Shown here: in pieces, positions 27,141-34,729 of the stretch | Position numbering within the stretch: the stretch's first letter is position 1 | Layout of the letters: each line of letters starts with the position of its first letter | Assembly (NCBI GenBank): GCA_964426675.1 | Contig: CAYRRM010000004.1 | Coordinates: 1-64,000 of the forward strand | DNA length: 64,000 bases | Source of the DNA: DYMC01 sp035406705 | GTDB taxonomy: Bacteria > Verrucomicrobiota > Lentisphaeria > Victivallales > GWF2-50-93 | Reading direction: 5' to 3' | Made by a program: the position numbers and the translations under genes | Notes under the pieces: model-generated | Told to the model about the DNA's origin: nothing | The model's database searches: none | What the model saw: only the letters and a program-made list of their open reading frames with translations

Positions 27141-28615
27141 CAGTCAAGAATGCGCTCGATTATATCATTTTCATCAAGGTGAACTGATTTTGTAAGTGTA
27201 TCTACATGAATAAGATATGATTTATTTTTACCAAAAGCCCTCCATCGCCTTACAAAACGCGTATTATTTGTTCCGGCAAATATTGTTATAGTTTTGATTT
27301 CCAGAGCTGCCGCAATGTGCTGGCATGCGGAATCATAACCAATATACAAATCGGAAGCTGCTATCATAGCTGCCGCCTCGCCAATATTTGCAGAGATAGA
27401 ATATAGGGAATTTTTTTGCGAAACAAAATCATCATCCAAACTTTTCAAATCTAATACAGTAAAGCCATTTGTCTTGAGTTTTTTAGTAATTTTTTCTACA
27501 CGATTTAATTCTTCTTCTCCAAAGCCTTTATCTAACACTATCGAACATTTTTCTTCTTTTAATAATCTTTCAAGCAAGAGGTATTCGAAATTACCCTCAA
27601 TTCTTTTCCTCTGATTTCCACCAACGCCCAAATTTATAAATATAATTTTTTCAGTATCATTTCGAATCTTTTCAATAAATGAAGATCCTTTGTTTGCGAT
27701 TTCTGCAGGCAAGTATAACTTCGGATATGAAAATCTTGCTTTACCAAAAACTTTATCTGCCCAAAAATTTACAAGCTCCGGCATTGAAAGTTTTCTAACA
27801 GATATATCAATGTCTCCCCTGCTCCGAAAAAAAAGATAATTTTTTTCAGGTACAAGTGGTAATGTCCCAAGTTGCGACAAACGTGAATCTGTATCAATCA
27901 AAATATATTCGATAGGCGAGAGAGAAGAAATTTCTTTTTCAATTAGCTCAAGAACATCCAGCCAGGAAAGAATCCTAACAAAAAGACTACCTCTCCTCTG
28001 GTATAAAACCGGAACTATCTTTATCTTTTTATTTCCTCCATATATTTCAGCAAGTTTGGAACTACCAATAAGAGTTAACTCCGCATCAGGAAAGCGGAGA
28101 AAAATTCTTTGCAACATTGTACCTGTGATAGCTACATCAGCTCCAATTGTAACTCTTGATAAAACAATAACCTTTTTAACATTGCGGATTTCGCAAGATG
28201 TCAAAGCTTCATAGCGAAGTTTTTCTGCCCTATTATAAATTTCATCTATACTGAAAAGTTTAAATTTATTTAAAAATTCATCAATTTTTTTCCCCTGAGG
28301 CAAATACCTGCAATAATCTATTATAATACTCATAACCCTATTGTATGCCTCTGTCTGTAATTCCTCAAAATCATCACATAAGCTTTCAATTACAGTCCCA
28401 AATAACGCCGCTGAAGCACTTCTATTGACTTTTTCTATTTCAGAATTTGCAATCTCACATAAAAACCTTATATATTCTTCGACAAACTCGTCATTATAAT
28501 AATATCTATCGAGAAATGACATTGCTATTTTCCCACATAAATGCTGAAACTTTGCCTCATCAGCATTTGAGTCGAGGAGTTCCTTATAATGAGTTCTATA
28601 AAGTAAAATATTCAT
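27128..28615 (-). CDS. GT9 (heptosyltransferase-like) glycosyltransferase
   Basis: The 495-residue protein has an N-terminal helical extension of about 160 residues, absent from ordinary GT9 enzymes, with many Glu/Arg residues. Then follows a GT9-like pair of Rossmann domains: KVIVLSRVTIGADVAITGTML near 163-183, IIFINLGVGGNQRKRIEGNFE near 340-360, and AAMIAASDLYIGYDSACQHIAAALEIKTITIFAGTN near 420-455. The last block is the GT9 donor site. The donor may be ADP-heptose or another sugar. The extension could bind a partner or a lipid acceptor. It overlaps the radical-SAM gene and carries a palindrome near-copy at 28182-28196. Confidence 0.72.
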   Translation of the reverse strand: MNILLYRTHYKELLDSNADEAKFQHLCGKIAMSFLDRYYYNDEFVEEYIRFLCEIANSEIEKVNRSASAALFGTVIESLCDDFEELQTEAYNRVMSIIIDYCRYLPQGKKIDEFLNKFKLFSIDEIYNRAEKLRYEALTSCEIRNVKKVIVLSRVTIGADVAITGTMLQRIFLRFPDAELTLIGSSKLAEIYGGNKKIKIVPVLYQRRGSLFVRILSWLDVLELIEKEISSLSPIEYILIDTDSRLSQLGTLPLVPEKNYLFFRSRGDIDISVRKLSMPELVNFWADKVFGKARFSYPKLYLPAEIANKGSSFIEKIRNDTEKIIFINLGVGGNQRKRIEGNFEYLLLERLLKEEKCSIVLDKGFGEEELNRVEKITKKLKTNGFTVLDLKSLDDDFVSQKNSLYSISANIGEAAAMIAASDLYIGYDSACQHIAAALEIKTITIFAGTNNTRFVRRWRAFGKNKSYLIHVDTLTKSVHLDENDIIERILDCCIK

Positions 28616-28711
28616 ATATTTTATAAATTAGTTCTAAAAAAGATGAGTTAAAAATTTACACCTGTTTATAGTAAAATTCAAAGAATAATTGAGAATAGAA
28701 ATTAATAAAAG

Positions 28712-29722
28712 TTAGCTTTTCAAATATTTTCGCAAGTATTCCATTAAAAGTTCAGGACTTATCATTTTCATACATTCATGATTTCTCGGACAAATCCTCA
28801 AATGACACGGAGAACATTTGACTTCTGCTTTCACAAAAGAAGTTATTTCGAGTCCATACTCGGTATACGCTGGATTAGTTGGACCTAAAATCACAACTGC
28901 AGGGACTTTAAATGCAGTAGCATAATGGCGTGGTCCTGTATCATTTGTAACCAGAATCGATACTCTTTTTATTAAAGCTTTTAAGCGGGATAAATTGAGA
29001 TTCCCAAAATGTATGATTTCAGTATTTGATAGAGACAATATTTCGGATGCTATTTTTTCTTCGCCAGGCCCTGATACTAAAATTATTCTTGCGCTAAATT
29101 CTGCAGAAACAAGGTCGGCAAGTTTTGCGAAATTCGCAGGAGTCCAACATTTAGATGAGCCGAATTTAGCTCCCGGATTGAGGCAAATTATTTTTTCTTT
29201 ATTGGATATCCCACTTTTTTCAAACAGCAAATCAATTTCTTTTTCATCTTCTTCAGAAACAAAAAGTTCAGTTTCAAGCGGGTTCGGAATTTTAAGCCCC
29301 ATAAAACGGCAAAGTTCTACATAATAATCTGTCATAGGAATTGCTTTGATTTTTCCATTTTCCTTTAGCGGAACGGGACCATCTACAAAGAATTTCTGGA
29401 TATTTCGACGATAAGCAATAATCTTTTTTATGCCAGCAAAGTAAATCGGCAAAAACGCCCTGGGAGAGTTTGTAAGTAGTATTGCAAGATCAAAAGATTC
29501 CTTTCTTAATTTTATAGCCAATTTAAAAAGTTCATAAAAACTTTTATCCTCTGCTATAATGATGGTATCAAAATGAGGTGACGATTCAATTACACCTAAT
29601 GCATATTTTCTAACCAAGGCTGTAACTTTTGCTTTGGGAAAATTTTCCTTCACACACCTGAAAACAGGTGTGGCCATTACTATATCACCAACCCAATTAG
29701 GACATCTTATCAGGATTTTCAA
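28712..29722 (-). CDS. waaF: ADP-heptose:LPS heptosyltransferase (WaaF-like, GT9)
   Basis: The 336-residue enzyme matches lipopolysaccharide heptosyltransferase II. Its N-terminus, MKILIRCPNWVGDIVMATPVF, is the standard opening. The region ICLNPGAKFGSSKCWTP near 185-201 and VTNDTGPRHYATAFKVPAVVILGPTNPA near 259-286 form the ADP-sugar site. A Cys-rich tail (about 305-325; CSPCHLRICP) is common in this family. It adds heptose to the LPS inner core on the cytoplasmic side of the inner membrane, implying an outer membrane with core LPS. It stands just downstream of two tRNA genes. Confidence 0.86.
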   Translation of the reverse strand: MKILIRCPNWVGDIVMATPVFRCVKENFPKAKVTALVRKYALGVIESSPHFDTIIIAEDKSFYELFKLAIKLRKESFDLAILLTNSPRAFLPIYFAGIKKIIAYRRNIQKFFVDGPVPLKENGKIKAIPMTDYYVELCRFMGLKIPNPLETELFVSEEDEKEIDLLFEKSGISNKEKIICLNPGAKFGSSKCWTPANFAKLADLVSAEFSARIILVSGPGEEKIASEILSLSNTEIIHFGNLNLSRLKALIKRVSILVTNDTGPRHYATAFKVPAVVILGPTNPAYTEYGLEITSFVKAEVKCSPCHLRICPRNHECMKMISPELLMEYLRKYLKS

Positions 29723-29758
29723 ATTTACAGATTTTTTTTAAGTTTCTTTAAAAAAAAG

Positions 29759-29849
29759 TGGCGGAGGGAGAGGGATTCGAACCCCCGGTACGGGTAAACC
29801 GTACAACGGTTTTCAAGACCGCCGCCTTAAACCGCTCAGCCATCCCTCC
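29759..29849 (-). tRNA. tRNA-Ser (anticodon UGA)
   Basis: On the minus strand the acceptor GGAGGGA (from 29849) pairs with TCCCTCC (ending 29763). The discriminator is G (29762) and CCA is encoded at 29761-29759. The anticodon stem encloses CTTGAAA (anticodon UGA). A long variable arm built on GTACGG...CCGTAC marks a class II serine tRNA. It lies 64 bases from tRNA-Cys, in the same direction. Confidence 0.94.
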
Positions 29850-29859
29850 GCTTAAGATT

Positions 29860-29874
29860 CTCTGAAATTCAGAG
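29860..29874. repeat. perfect inverted repeat between the two tRNA genes
   Basis: CTCTGA-AAT-TCAGAG forms a six-pair stem with a three-base loop, just 10 bases upstream of tRNA-Ser and downstream of tRNA-Cys. No T-run follows on the tRNA strand, so it is not a classical terminator. A processing hairpin in a Cys-Ser tRNA transcript is possible. Confidence 0.4.
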
Positions 29875-29913
29875 CCGAAAATTAGGAGAAAAAAATAATT
29901 ATAATTTAAAAAA

Positions 29914-29987
29914 TGGAGGCGTGAACCGGAGTTGAACCGGTGTAAAAGGTTTTGCAGACCTCTGCCTAACCGCTCGGCCATCACGCC
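29914..29987 (-). tRNA. tRNA-Cys (anticodon GCA)
   Basis: On the minus strand GGCGTGA pairs with TCACGCC, with discriminator U73 (identity element of tRNA-Cys) and an encoded CCA at 29916-29914. The anticodon loop CTGCAAA gives GCA. The T-arm carries GGTTCAACTCC. It is followed by tRNA-Ser, probably in one transcript. Confidence 0.95.
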
Positions 29988-30118
29988 TTCTTCAAAATAA
30001 GGTAAAACGAATAATAAATATACCTCTTAATATGTAAAAATCAAAAATAATACATAAAATTTAACTTGTTTTTTTCTTTTACAATCATATTTTAAGAAAA
30101 AATTATGGAGCCCCAAAA

Positions 30119-30592
30119 ATGAAAAAAGAATATATTTTTGCATTATTATTTCCTCTTTTCGTGTTTAATTCTTGTGAAAGTATAAGAGTAGAAAATAATG
30201 AAAAAAACTCAGAAGGAGAAACCTGGCAAAAACCCATTTCAGAAGGGATGACAGAAGAACAAAAGCTTGCATTTGCAGAAGAATCTTTAGATGAGTTAAT
30301 AAATGCCGTAAAAGAAGATGATTTCAAAAAATACTTTCGGAGATTCATAAGAGATTCTAAGGACCTTATAAAAGAGTCTGATTTTAAATCCAGAAACAAT
30401 AAATTTAGAGAACAATGTGGTGAATATGTTTCAAGAGAGTTTATTGGTGTTTTAAAAAAACAGCTATTTGATGTGTATTTGTGGAAGGCAAGATACAGTA
30501 AGTTGCCAAATGATGATATACTTTTAAAATTATTTATTGTAGAAGAAGATGGAAAACTTGGGATTTATGCTTTTAATGTTCAACCATTTTAA
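30119..30592 (+). CDS. lipoprotein, unknown function
   Basis: The 157-residue product has a lipoprotein signal: a hydrophobic stretch followed by FNSC with Cys19 as the predicted acylated residue. The mature part is charged and helical. Its end, with KKQLFDVYLWKARYSKLPNDDILLKLFI and a DGKLGIYAFNVQPF strand, resembles DUF3887/NTF2-like lipoprotein C-termini, though this is a weak match. TGGAG lies a few bases before the ATG. It is a single gene, convergent with the 5'-nucleotidase gene only seven bases away. It should sit in the inner or outer membrane facing the periplasm. Confidence 0.6.
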   Translation: MKKEYIFALLFPLFVFNSCESIRVENNEKNSEGETWQKPISEGMTEEQKLAFAEESLDELINAVKEDDFKKYFRRFIRDSKDLIKESDFKSRNNKFREQCGEYVSREFIGVLKKQLFDVYLWKARYSKLPNDDILLKLFIVEEDGKLGIYAFNVQPF

Positions 30593-30599
30593 AAATAAA

Positions 30600-32111
30600 T
30601 CACTTTTCTTCAAATATCAACCATTTTGTTTTCTTCAGGTTTAATGGTGAGTTTTTACGGATAAATTCTGCGACTGCATCCCTGATTTTTATCCCTGTGT
30701 TGTGAAATTTGCAATCTGTTTTTTCAGCTATACTGGACAGAACAGGAAATCTTCCTCCAGCTCCATAAATAGCAAAGGAAGAAAATGCAAATTCTATTCT
30801 CTTAGTATTATCAAATAAAGAACCATCAGGGAAATAGACAGATTTTAAATTTTTATCCATCCCAAATTTACAAAATACTCCCCAAGGATAGATATTTATC
30901 CGACTTTCTTCTTTGTTTGTTATCTGTTCTGAAACTATACTTTTAAATTCGTCAAAACTCAGAGAAAGAGTACAAACTGTATCCTCATAAGGTAGGAGCT
31001 TAAATAAATCAGCATAAGTTATTTCATAGGTAAAATTGGCAATTCCTGTGCCAACTGAGCTAAAAGCGCATTTTACTCCAGCTGCGTCAGAAATAGCATT
31101 TGATATTAAGTGGTGAATATCGGAATCAAAAAAATTAGATTCAATAGCCGGAATAAGTTTTTTTGTATAACCGAGAATTTCTTTAGACAATCTATCACTA
31201 TCCTCTAATATTCTAGAAATTTGACAGTATAGATTATAATCTTCTGAAATATTTTTATTAATCTCAACAATTTTAGACTTAATATCTTTTAGTTTGTAAT
31301 GTTCATTATCCTTTTCATCAAATATCATTTCTATTTCAGAGAAAAGTTTTGCGTGCGAACCGGCCTGTACAAACCAACTTGCCGGACCTATCTTCTGTCC
31401 TGGGTTTTCCTCGTGGCTATGACCACCCAGAAAAAGATTTATCTGCGGATATTGTGTAGCAATTTTTTCAAAATTCAATCCGCCTCTCGTTGAAGGCAGG
31501 AAAAGTCCATGATGAGCAACTAAAATAATTGCTGACGGATAAGTTCTCATAACATCTGGAATAATCTTTGCCAATTCATTTTCTGCTTCACCTACCTTAA
31601 ACTCATCAGCAATCGTATTGAAATATTTAAGATATGGTAATGTCATTCCTATTACAGCAATTTTAAGGCCATTTTTTTCAATCAGAATCCACTTTTTACT
31701 CCTATCCAGTTTTAAATTGAGGGAAAGAATGTTTATTTGAGAAAATTCTGAAGATAATTCATTAAATCTGTCAAAACCAAAGTCAAAATCATGATTTCCA
31801 GGAACCAAAATATCATATTCGCAATTAGCTAAAAATAGAAATCCAAGTTTGCCTTTACTTACTACTGAAGGAAGTGTCCCTTGAAGAATGTCCCCATTAT
31901 CGATAACGATGAGCTTTTCCTTGCCTATTTCATAACTGCGTTTTTTGAGTGCAAATGAGAGTCGTAAAATATTAGAAATCCGTCCGTATTCATCCTCATA
32001 ATTTTCAAGTTTTGAATGAATATCCGTGGTATTTAAAATAAAAACGCTTCTTTCTGCCCAACAGTGAAATGCAAAAAGAAGCGAAAATATAGGATAAATG
32101 AAAGGCTTCAA
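30600..32111 (-). CDS. bifunctional UDP-sugar hydrolase/5'-nucleotidase family protein
   Basis: The 503-residue protein has a signal peptide (about 1-18) and the two-domain 5'-nucleotidase layout. The metallophosphatase half shows NTTDIHSKLENYEDEYGR (DxH), IDNGDILQGTLPS, VPGNHDFDFGFDRF, LVAHHGLFL and FLGGHSHEENPG. The C-terminal substrate domain follows from about 315 (SAVGTGIAN-like and FKLLPYEDTVCT segments). It probably hydrolyses nucleotides in the periplasm for phosphate or nucleoside salvage; SoxB-like roles are less likely. Its start overlaps the ArsR-family stop by four bases, so this operon links it to a repressor and two thioredoxins. Confidence 0.85.
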   Translation of the reverse strand: MKPFIYPIFSLLFAFHCWAERSVFILNTTDIHSKLENYEDEYGRISNILRLSFALKKRSYEIGKEKLIVIDNGDILQGTLPSVVSKGKLGFLFLANCEYDILVPGNHDFDFGFDRFNELSSEFSQINILSLNLKLDRSKKWILIEKNGLKIAVIGMTLPYLKYFNTIADEFKVGEAENELAKIIPDVMRTYPSAIILVAHHGLFLPSTRGGLNFEKIATQYPQINLFLGGHSHEENPGQKIGPASWFVQAGSHAKLFSEIEMIFDEKDNEHYKLKDIKSKIVEINKNISEDYNLYCQISRILEDSDRLSKEILGYTKKLIPAIESNFFDSDIHHLISNAISDAAGVKCAFSSVGTGIANFTYEITYADLFKLLPYEDTVCTLSLSFDEFKSIVSEQITNKEESRINIYPWGVFCKFGMDKNLKSVYFPDGSLFDNTKRIEFAFSSFAIYGAGGRFPVLSSIAEKTDCKFHNTGIKIRDAVAEFIRKNSPLNLKKTKWLIFEEK

Positions 32112-32401
32112 TTGTCTCGTAAAGATTCTATTATTTTTAATAAATTCCTTATTTCTTCCTTTTTATCTATAAAATAACACCTCTTTACCCCGCGTTTTTC
32201 AAATTTTATAACGCCCTTACTTCTCAATACTTTCAAATGTTGAGATAGGTTCGGCTGCGATATAGGCAAAAGCTCATTTGTTTTTGTAGCGCAACATGGT
32301 CCTTTTAAAAGTATCTGCAAAATTCTTAGTCGGACAGGATGAGCAATCGCCTTCAAAATAAGAGCAGCTCTCTTTTCTTCTCTTAAGTCTCCAGCAGTCA
32401 T
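32108..32401 (-). CDS. ArsR-family winged-helix repressor
   Basis: The 97-residue regulator shows the ArsR pattern: RAALILKAIAHPVRLRILQIL near 12-32, the recognition helix SQPNLSQHLKVLRSKGVIKFEKRG near 48-71 and a YFI wing strand. Two adjacent cysteines in GPCCATKTNEL near 35-45 sit where the ArsR metal/thiol site (ELCVCDL) normally lies, so metal or redox sensing is plausible. The ATG overlaps the stop of the thioredoxin-fusion gene by four bases. It most likely represses its own operon of thioredoxins and the 5'-nucleotidase. Confidence 0.82.
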   Translation of the reverse strand: MTAGDLREEKRAALILKAIAHPVRLRILQILLKGPCCATKTNELLPISQPNLSQHLKVLRSKGVIKFEKRGVKRCYFIDKKEEIRNLLKIIESLRDN

Positions 32402-32922
32402 TTTAACAATGATTCTATTTTTTCAACATAAACTGGTTCCTTCTCAAGCCCAACTATCCTTGAAATTTCTTTTTGTTTTTGAAAGAAGATAACACATGGA
32501 ATACTTTCAATCTTATATCTACGTGCAAGCTCGTTATTCTTATCTACATCTACTCTTAAAAACTTTATTTTCCCAGTATATTTAGTTGCTAAATTTGAAT
32601 AAATCGGTGATAAAGCCTTGCATGGAGGACACCATGTAGCATAGAAATCAACAACAACCAAGTCTGAGTTTGTAATTTGTGTATCAAACTCTTTAGCCTT
32701 AGTAATTTCAATTACATCTTTTGATTCTTCTGCAACTAAATATGGTCCGTTTTGTAAAAAAGACAAACTCATAATTAAGCCGAGAAAAGCTCCCCACAAG
32801 GCACCTCGCCATGGAGTGGCTGTCAAAGGACATGTCCCTGAACTGCACTTACTATAATATCCTACAATAGCTCCCAACAATCCTCCGATTCCAATAAAAG
32901 ACATAAAAAATAGTATTTTCAT
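32398..32922 (-). CDS. membrane DUF6132-like domain fused to thioredoxin
   Basis: The 174-residue protein combines two parts. Residues 1-60 form two membrane segments around a Cys-rich loop (GYYSKCSSGTCPLTATPWRG), the pattern of DUF6132. Residues about 70-174 form a thioredoxin fold with active site WCPPC at 97-101 and the cis-Pro motif SIPCVIFF. The thioredoxin domain should lie on the periplasmic side if the N-terminus is inside, though topology is uncertain. The loop cysteines may exchange electrons with WCPPC. It follows trxA by 18 bases and overlaps the ArsR gene. The DUF6132 name is recalled from motif, not searched. Confidence 0.72.
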   Translation of the reverse strand: MKILFFMSFIGIGGLLGAIVGYYSKCSSGTCPLTATPWRGALWGAFLGLIMSLSFLQNGPYLVAEESKDVIEITKAKEFDTQITNSDLVVVDFYATWCPPCKALSPIYSNLATKYTGKIKFLRVDVDKNNELARRYKIESIPCVIFFQKQKEISRIVGLEKEPVYVEKIESLLK

Positions 32923-32940
32923 AAATTTACTCCATAATTT

Positions 32941-33261
32941 TTAATTTAAAGCATTTTCAATTGCATCGATTAGCACTTTTTTAGATTGTACTCCAACAGC
33001 CTGCCATACAACTTCAGAATTTTTGAGTAAGAACAATGCAGGGATACTTCTCACTCCATATTTAACCGCAAGTTCCTGCGCTTCATCAACATTCACCTTT
33101 GCGATAACTGCTCTGTCGCCAATTTCATCTGCAACCTGTTCTAAAACAGGAAGCATCATTCTACACGGGCCACACCATTCAGCCCAAAAATCAACAAGAA
33201 CAACTTTATCCTTAACTTCATCATTGAAATTTGATGAGTCAAGATGTTTTACTTTTGACAT
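32941..33261 (-). CDS. trxA: thioredoxin
   Basis: The 106-residue protein is a canonical cytosolic thioredoxin with the active site WCGPC at 29-33, preceded by VVLVDFWAEW and followed by the MLPVLEQVADE helix. The cis-Pro loop YGVRSIPALFLL near 69-80 is intact. It reduces protein disulfides using thioredoxin reductase, which is not in the window. AAGGAGAG precedes its ATG. It leads the minus-strand group trxA, membrane thioredoxin, arsR, 5'-nucleotidase. Confidence 0.93.
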   Translation of the reverse strand: MSKVKHLDSSNFNDEVKDKVVLVDFWAEWCGPCRMMLPVLEQVADEIGDRAVIAKVNVDEAQELAVKYGVRSIPALFLLKNSEVVWQAVGVQSKKVLIDAIENALN

Positions 33262-33429
33262 AACTGCACTCTCCTTTTTTTAATTTTTAGAAAAAGATAA
33301 CACAATAATTTTATAAGTCAAATATTATATAAGATTTTTTTTATATTTTTTTCAATTAAGCAAAATGTTGAGGTGGATTTCTCGACTGACAGTGTGATGA
33401 GTGGCTTTGGAAGGTGGCTTTGATATAAT

Positions 33430-33550
33430 CCTAAATTAAAGCAGTTGGCCGCATTTATCGTATCTACTTTGTTAGCTTTGACTACTGGTTACTACAGCTT
33501 TATCTCATTGCCTGATATCTACGGCAAATGCGCCAAGTACTTAATTTAGG
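33430..33550. repeat. 121-bp element with ~37-nt imperfect terminal inverted repeats
   Basis: CCTAAATTAA at 33430 and TTAATTTAGG ending at 33550 are perfect inverse ends. Inward from these, TTGGCCGCATTT and AAATGCGCCAA also pair, giving arms of about 37 bases with roughly three quarters identity around a ~45-base centre. The layout suits a MITE-like element or a long RNA hairpin; no direct-repeat target duplication is obvious. CCTAAATTAAGCAG also occurs at 52-65 at the window start, without a partner. It fills the gap between the methyltransferase gene and trxA. Confidence 0.45.
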
Positions 33551-33557
33551 TTCATTG

Positions 33558-34220
33558 TTATGTAGTTCTTATTACAACTACCAGATGTGTCCTCAGGAAT
33601 GGAAAGAATGTCTCGAGATCTTCCGCTATAGACCATGATAATGGAACTACTTTTCGAGCTATCAGAGGAGCTAAAGTAACACTTTGAAATTCACAACGCC
33701 AGGGTGCGAATAGTTCCTTAATTTCAGAACGGCCCACTCCCCTGACATTTGGATTAGATGGATTATTATATTTAAAGTCATACCAGAGGATAATCCCTCC
33801 TTCCTTGCAGACACGTTTCATTTCACCGGCTATTTTCTTCTTTTTTTCTGAATCTGTGACGGAAGTGAAGACCGTTGACTGAAAAACTATGTCGAACGAT
33901 TGATCAGGCCATGGCAGGGACGAAGCATCTCCTTCCCTGATGTCGGCATTTGGAACCCGTTCCATTGCGATTTTCGCGCGTCTCGGCTCAATCTCTATCC
34001 CTGCGAAATTCGCAAATTTAAAGCCAAACATAGCAAATTCTATTAGCCATTGCCCACTTCCGCACCCGATTTCTAAAAGTTTTATATCTGAAAGTCCTTC
34101 GGGAAAATTATCAGCAAAAATTTTCTGAAAAATTCTTTGCCTTCGTTGAATCATAAAAAGGACTGAAGGATTAAGAAGCGAATAAATTTTTTTACTCTCT
34201 CTGTTCAGTGAATTTCCCAT
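33558..34220 (-). CDS. class I SAM-dependent methyltransferase
   Basis: The 220-residue enzyme has motif I LLEIGCGSGQWLIEF near 48-62, the acidic loop GIEIEPRRAKIAM near 75-87, then REGDASSLPWPDQSFDIVFQSTVF near 96-119 (motifs II-III) and GGIILWYDFKYNNPSNPNVRG near 143-163. These define a class I methyltransferase using S-adenosylmethionine. The substrate is not evident; similar genes beside glycosyltransferases often methylate sugars. It is the first minus-strand gene downstream of the lipoprotein gene at 34250 (29 bases). Palindrome copies lie at 33967 and 34003, only 36 bases apart. Confidence 0.82.
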   Translation of the reverse strand: MGNSLNRESKKIYSLLNPSVLFMIQRRQRIFQKIFADNFPEGLSDIKLLEIGCGSGQWLIEFAMFGFKFANFAGIEIEPRRAKIAMERVPNADIREGDASSLPWPDQSFDIVFQSTVFTSVTDSEKKKKIAGEMKRVCKEGGIILWYDFKYNNPSNPNVRGVGRSEIKELFAPWRCEFQSVTLAPLIARKVVPLSWSIAEDLETFFPFLRTHLVVVIRTT

Positions 34221-34249
34221 TATTTACCCAATTAAGTTCGGATAAAAAT

Positions 34250-34729
34250 TTACTTTTGCTTTATACTATCAATAGATTTTAACAAATCCGGCTCATATGA
34301 TGCGAATAGATTCTTTGGCACTGCATATGATATGTATGCTATTTTATCTCCGCAATCAACGTAAACGCGCAGAAGTTTTACGTCATTTTCTGCGTCTATA
34401 TAGACTTTAACCGCTTTTTTTTCGGCGACCTGCATTTTATCCTTAGATATGATTTTCGAACCGAACTCTGTTGAAATCTGTTCCACCGCGCCATCAAATG
34501 TTCTACCGTTTAGGGACTCAAAGTCGAAGATTCCGGTGGCATCACCTTTTGAGCACATGCTTTGCGAATCAAGTTTCCATCCGGACGGGATATTCAATTC
34601 AAGTTTGCATTCATCAAGCTTCATTACGTTTTTCATATTGGTGGAATTTTGATTGTCGCCACAAGAGCTCATCAGGAATGCAAGTGCTACTACGGTCATT
34701 CGTATGATTTGCGTTGTTTTCTTTTTCAT
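34250..34729 (-). CDS. lipoprotein, DUF1795/PsbP-like possible
   Basis: The 159-residue product has a lipoprotein signal with lipobox MSSC (Cys23). The mature part opens with a strand pattern DECKLELNIPSGWKLDSQS, reminiscent of PsbP/DUF1795-like lipoproteins that read 'f.i..P.gW'. It later shows AEKKAVKVYIDAENDVKLLRVYV and ends AYISYAVPKNLFASYEPDLLKSIDSIK, also common in that fold. Function unknown. Its start overlaps the end of the GT4 gene upstream by four bases, so it may be part of the polysaccharide transcript. GGAGGAA precedes the ATG. Confidence 0.55.
   Translation of the reverse strand: MKKKTTQIIRMTVVALAFLMSSCGDNQNSTNMKNVMKLDECKLELNIPSGWKLDSQSMCSKGDATGIFDFESLNGRTFDGAVEQISTEFGSKIISKDKMQVAEKKAVKVYIDAENDVKLLRVYVDCGDKIAYISYAVPKNLFASYEPDLLKSIDSIKQK

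Noticed and set aside
29759..29987. tRNA-Ser/tRNA-Cys as an integration site of a genomic island
   Set aside because: No integrase gene, no direct repeat of a tRNA 3' end and no compositional break next to them.
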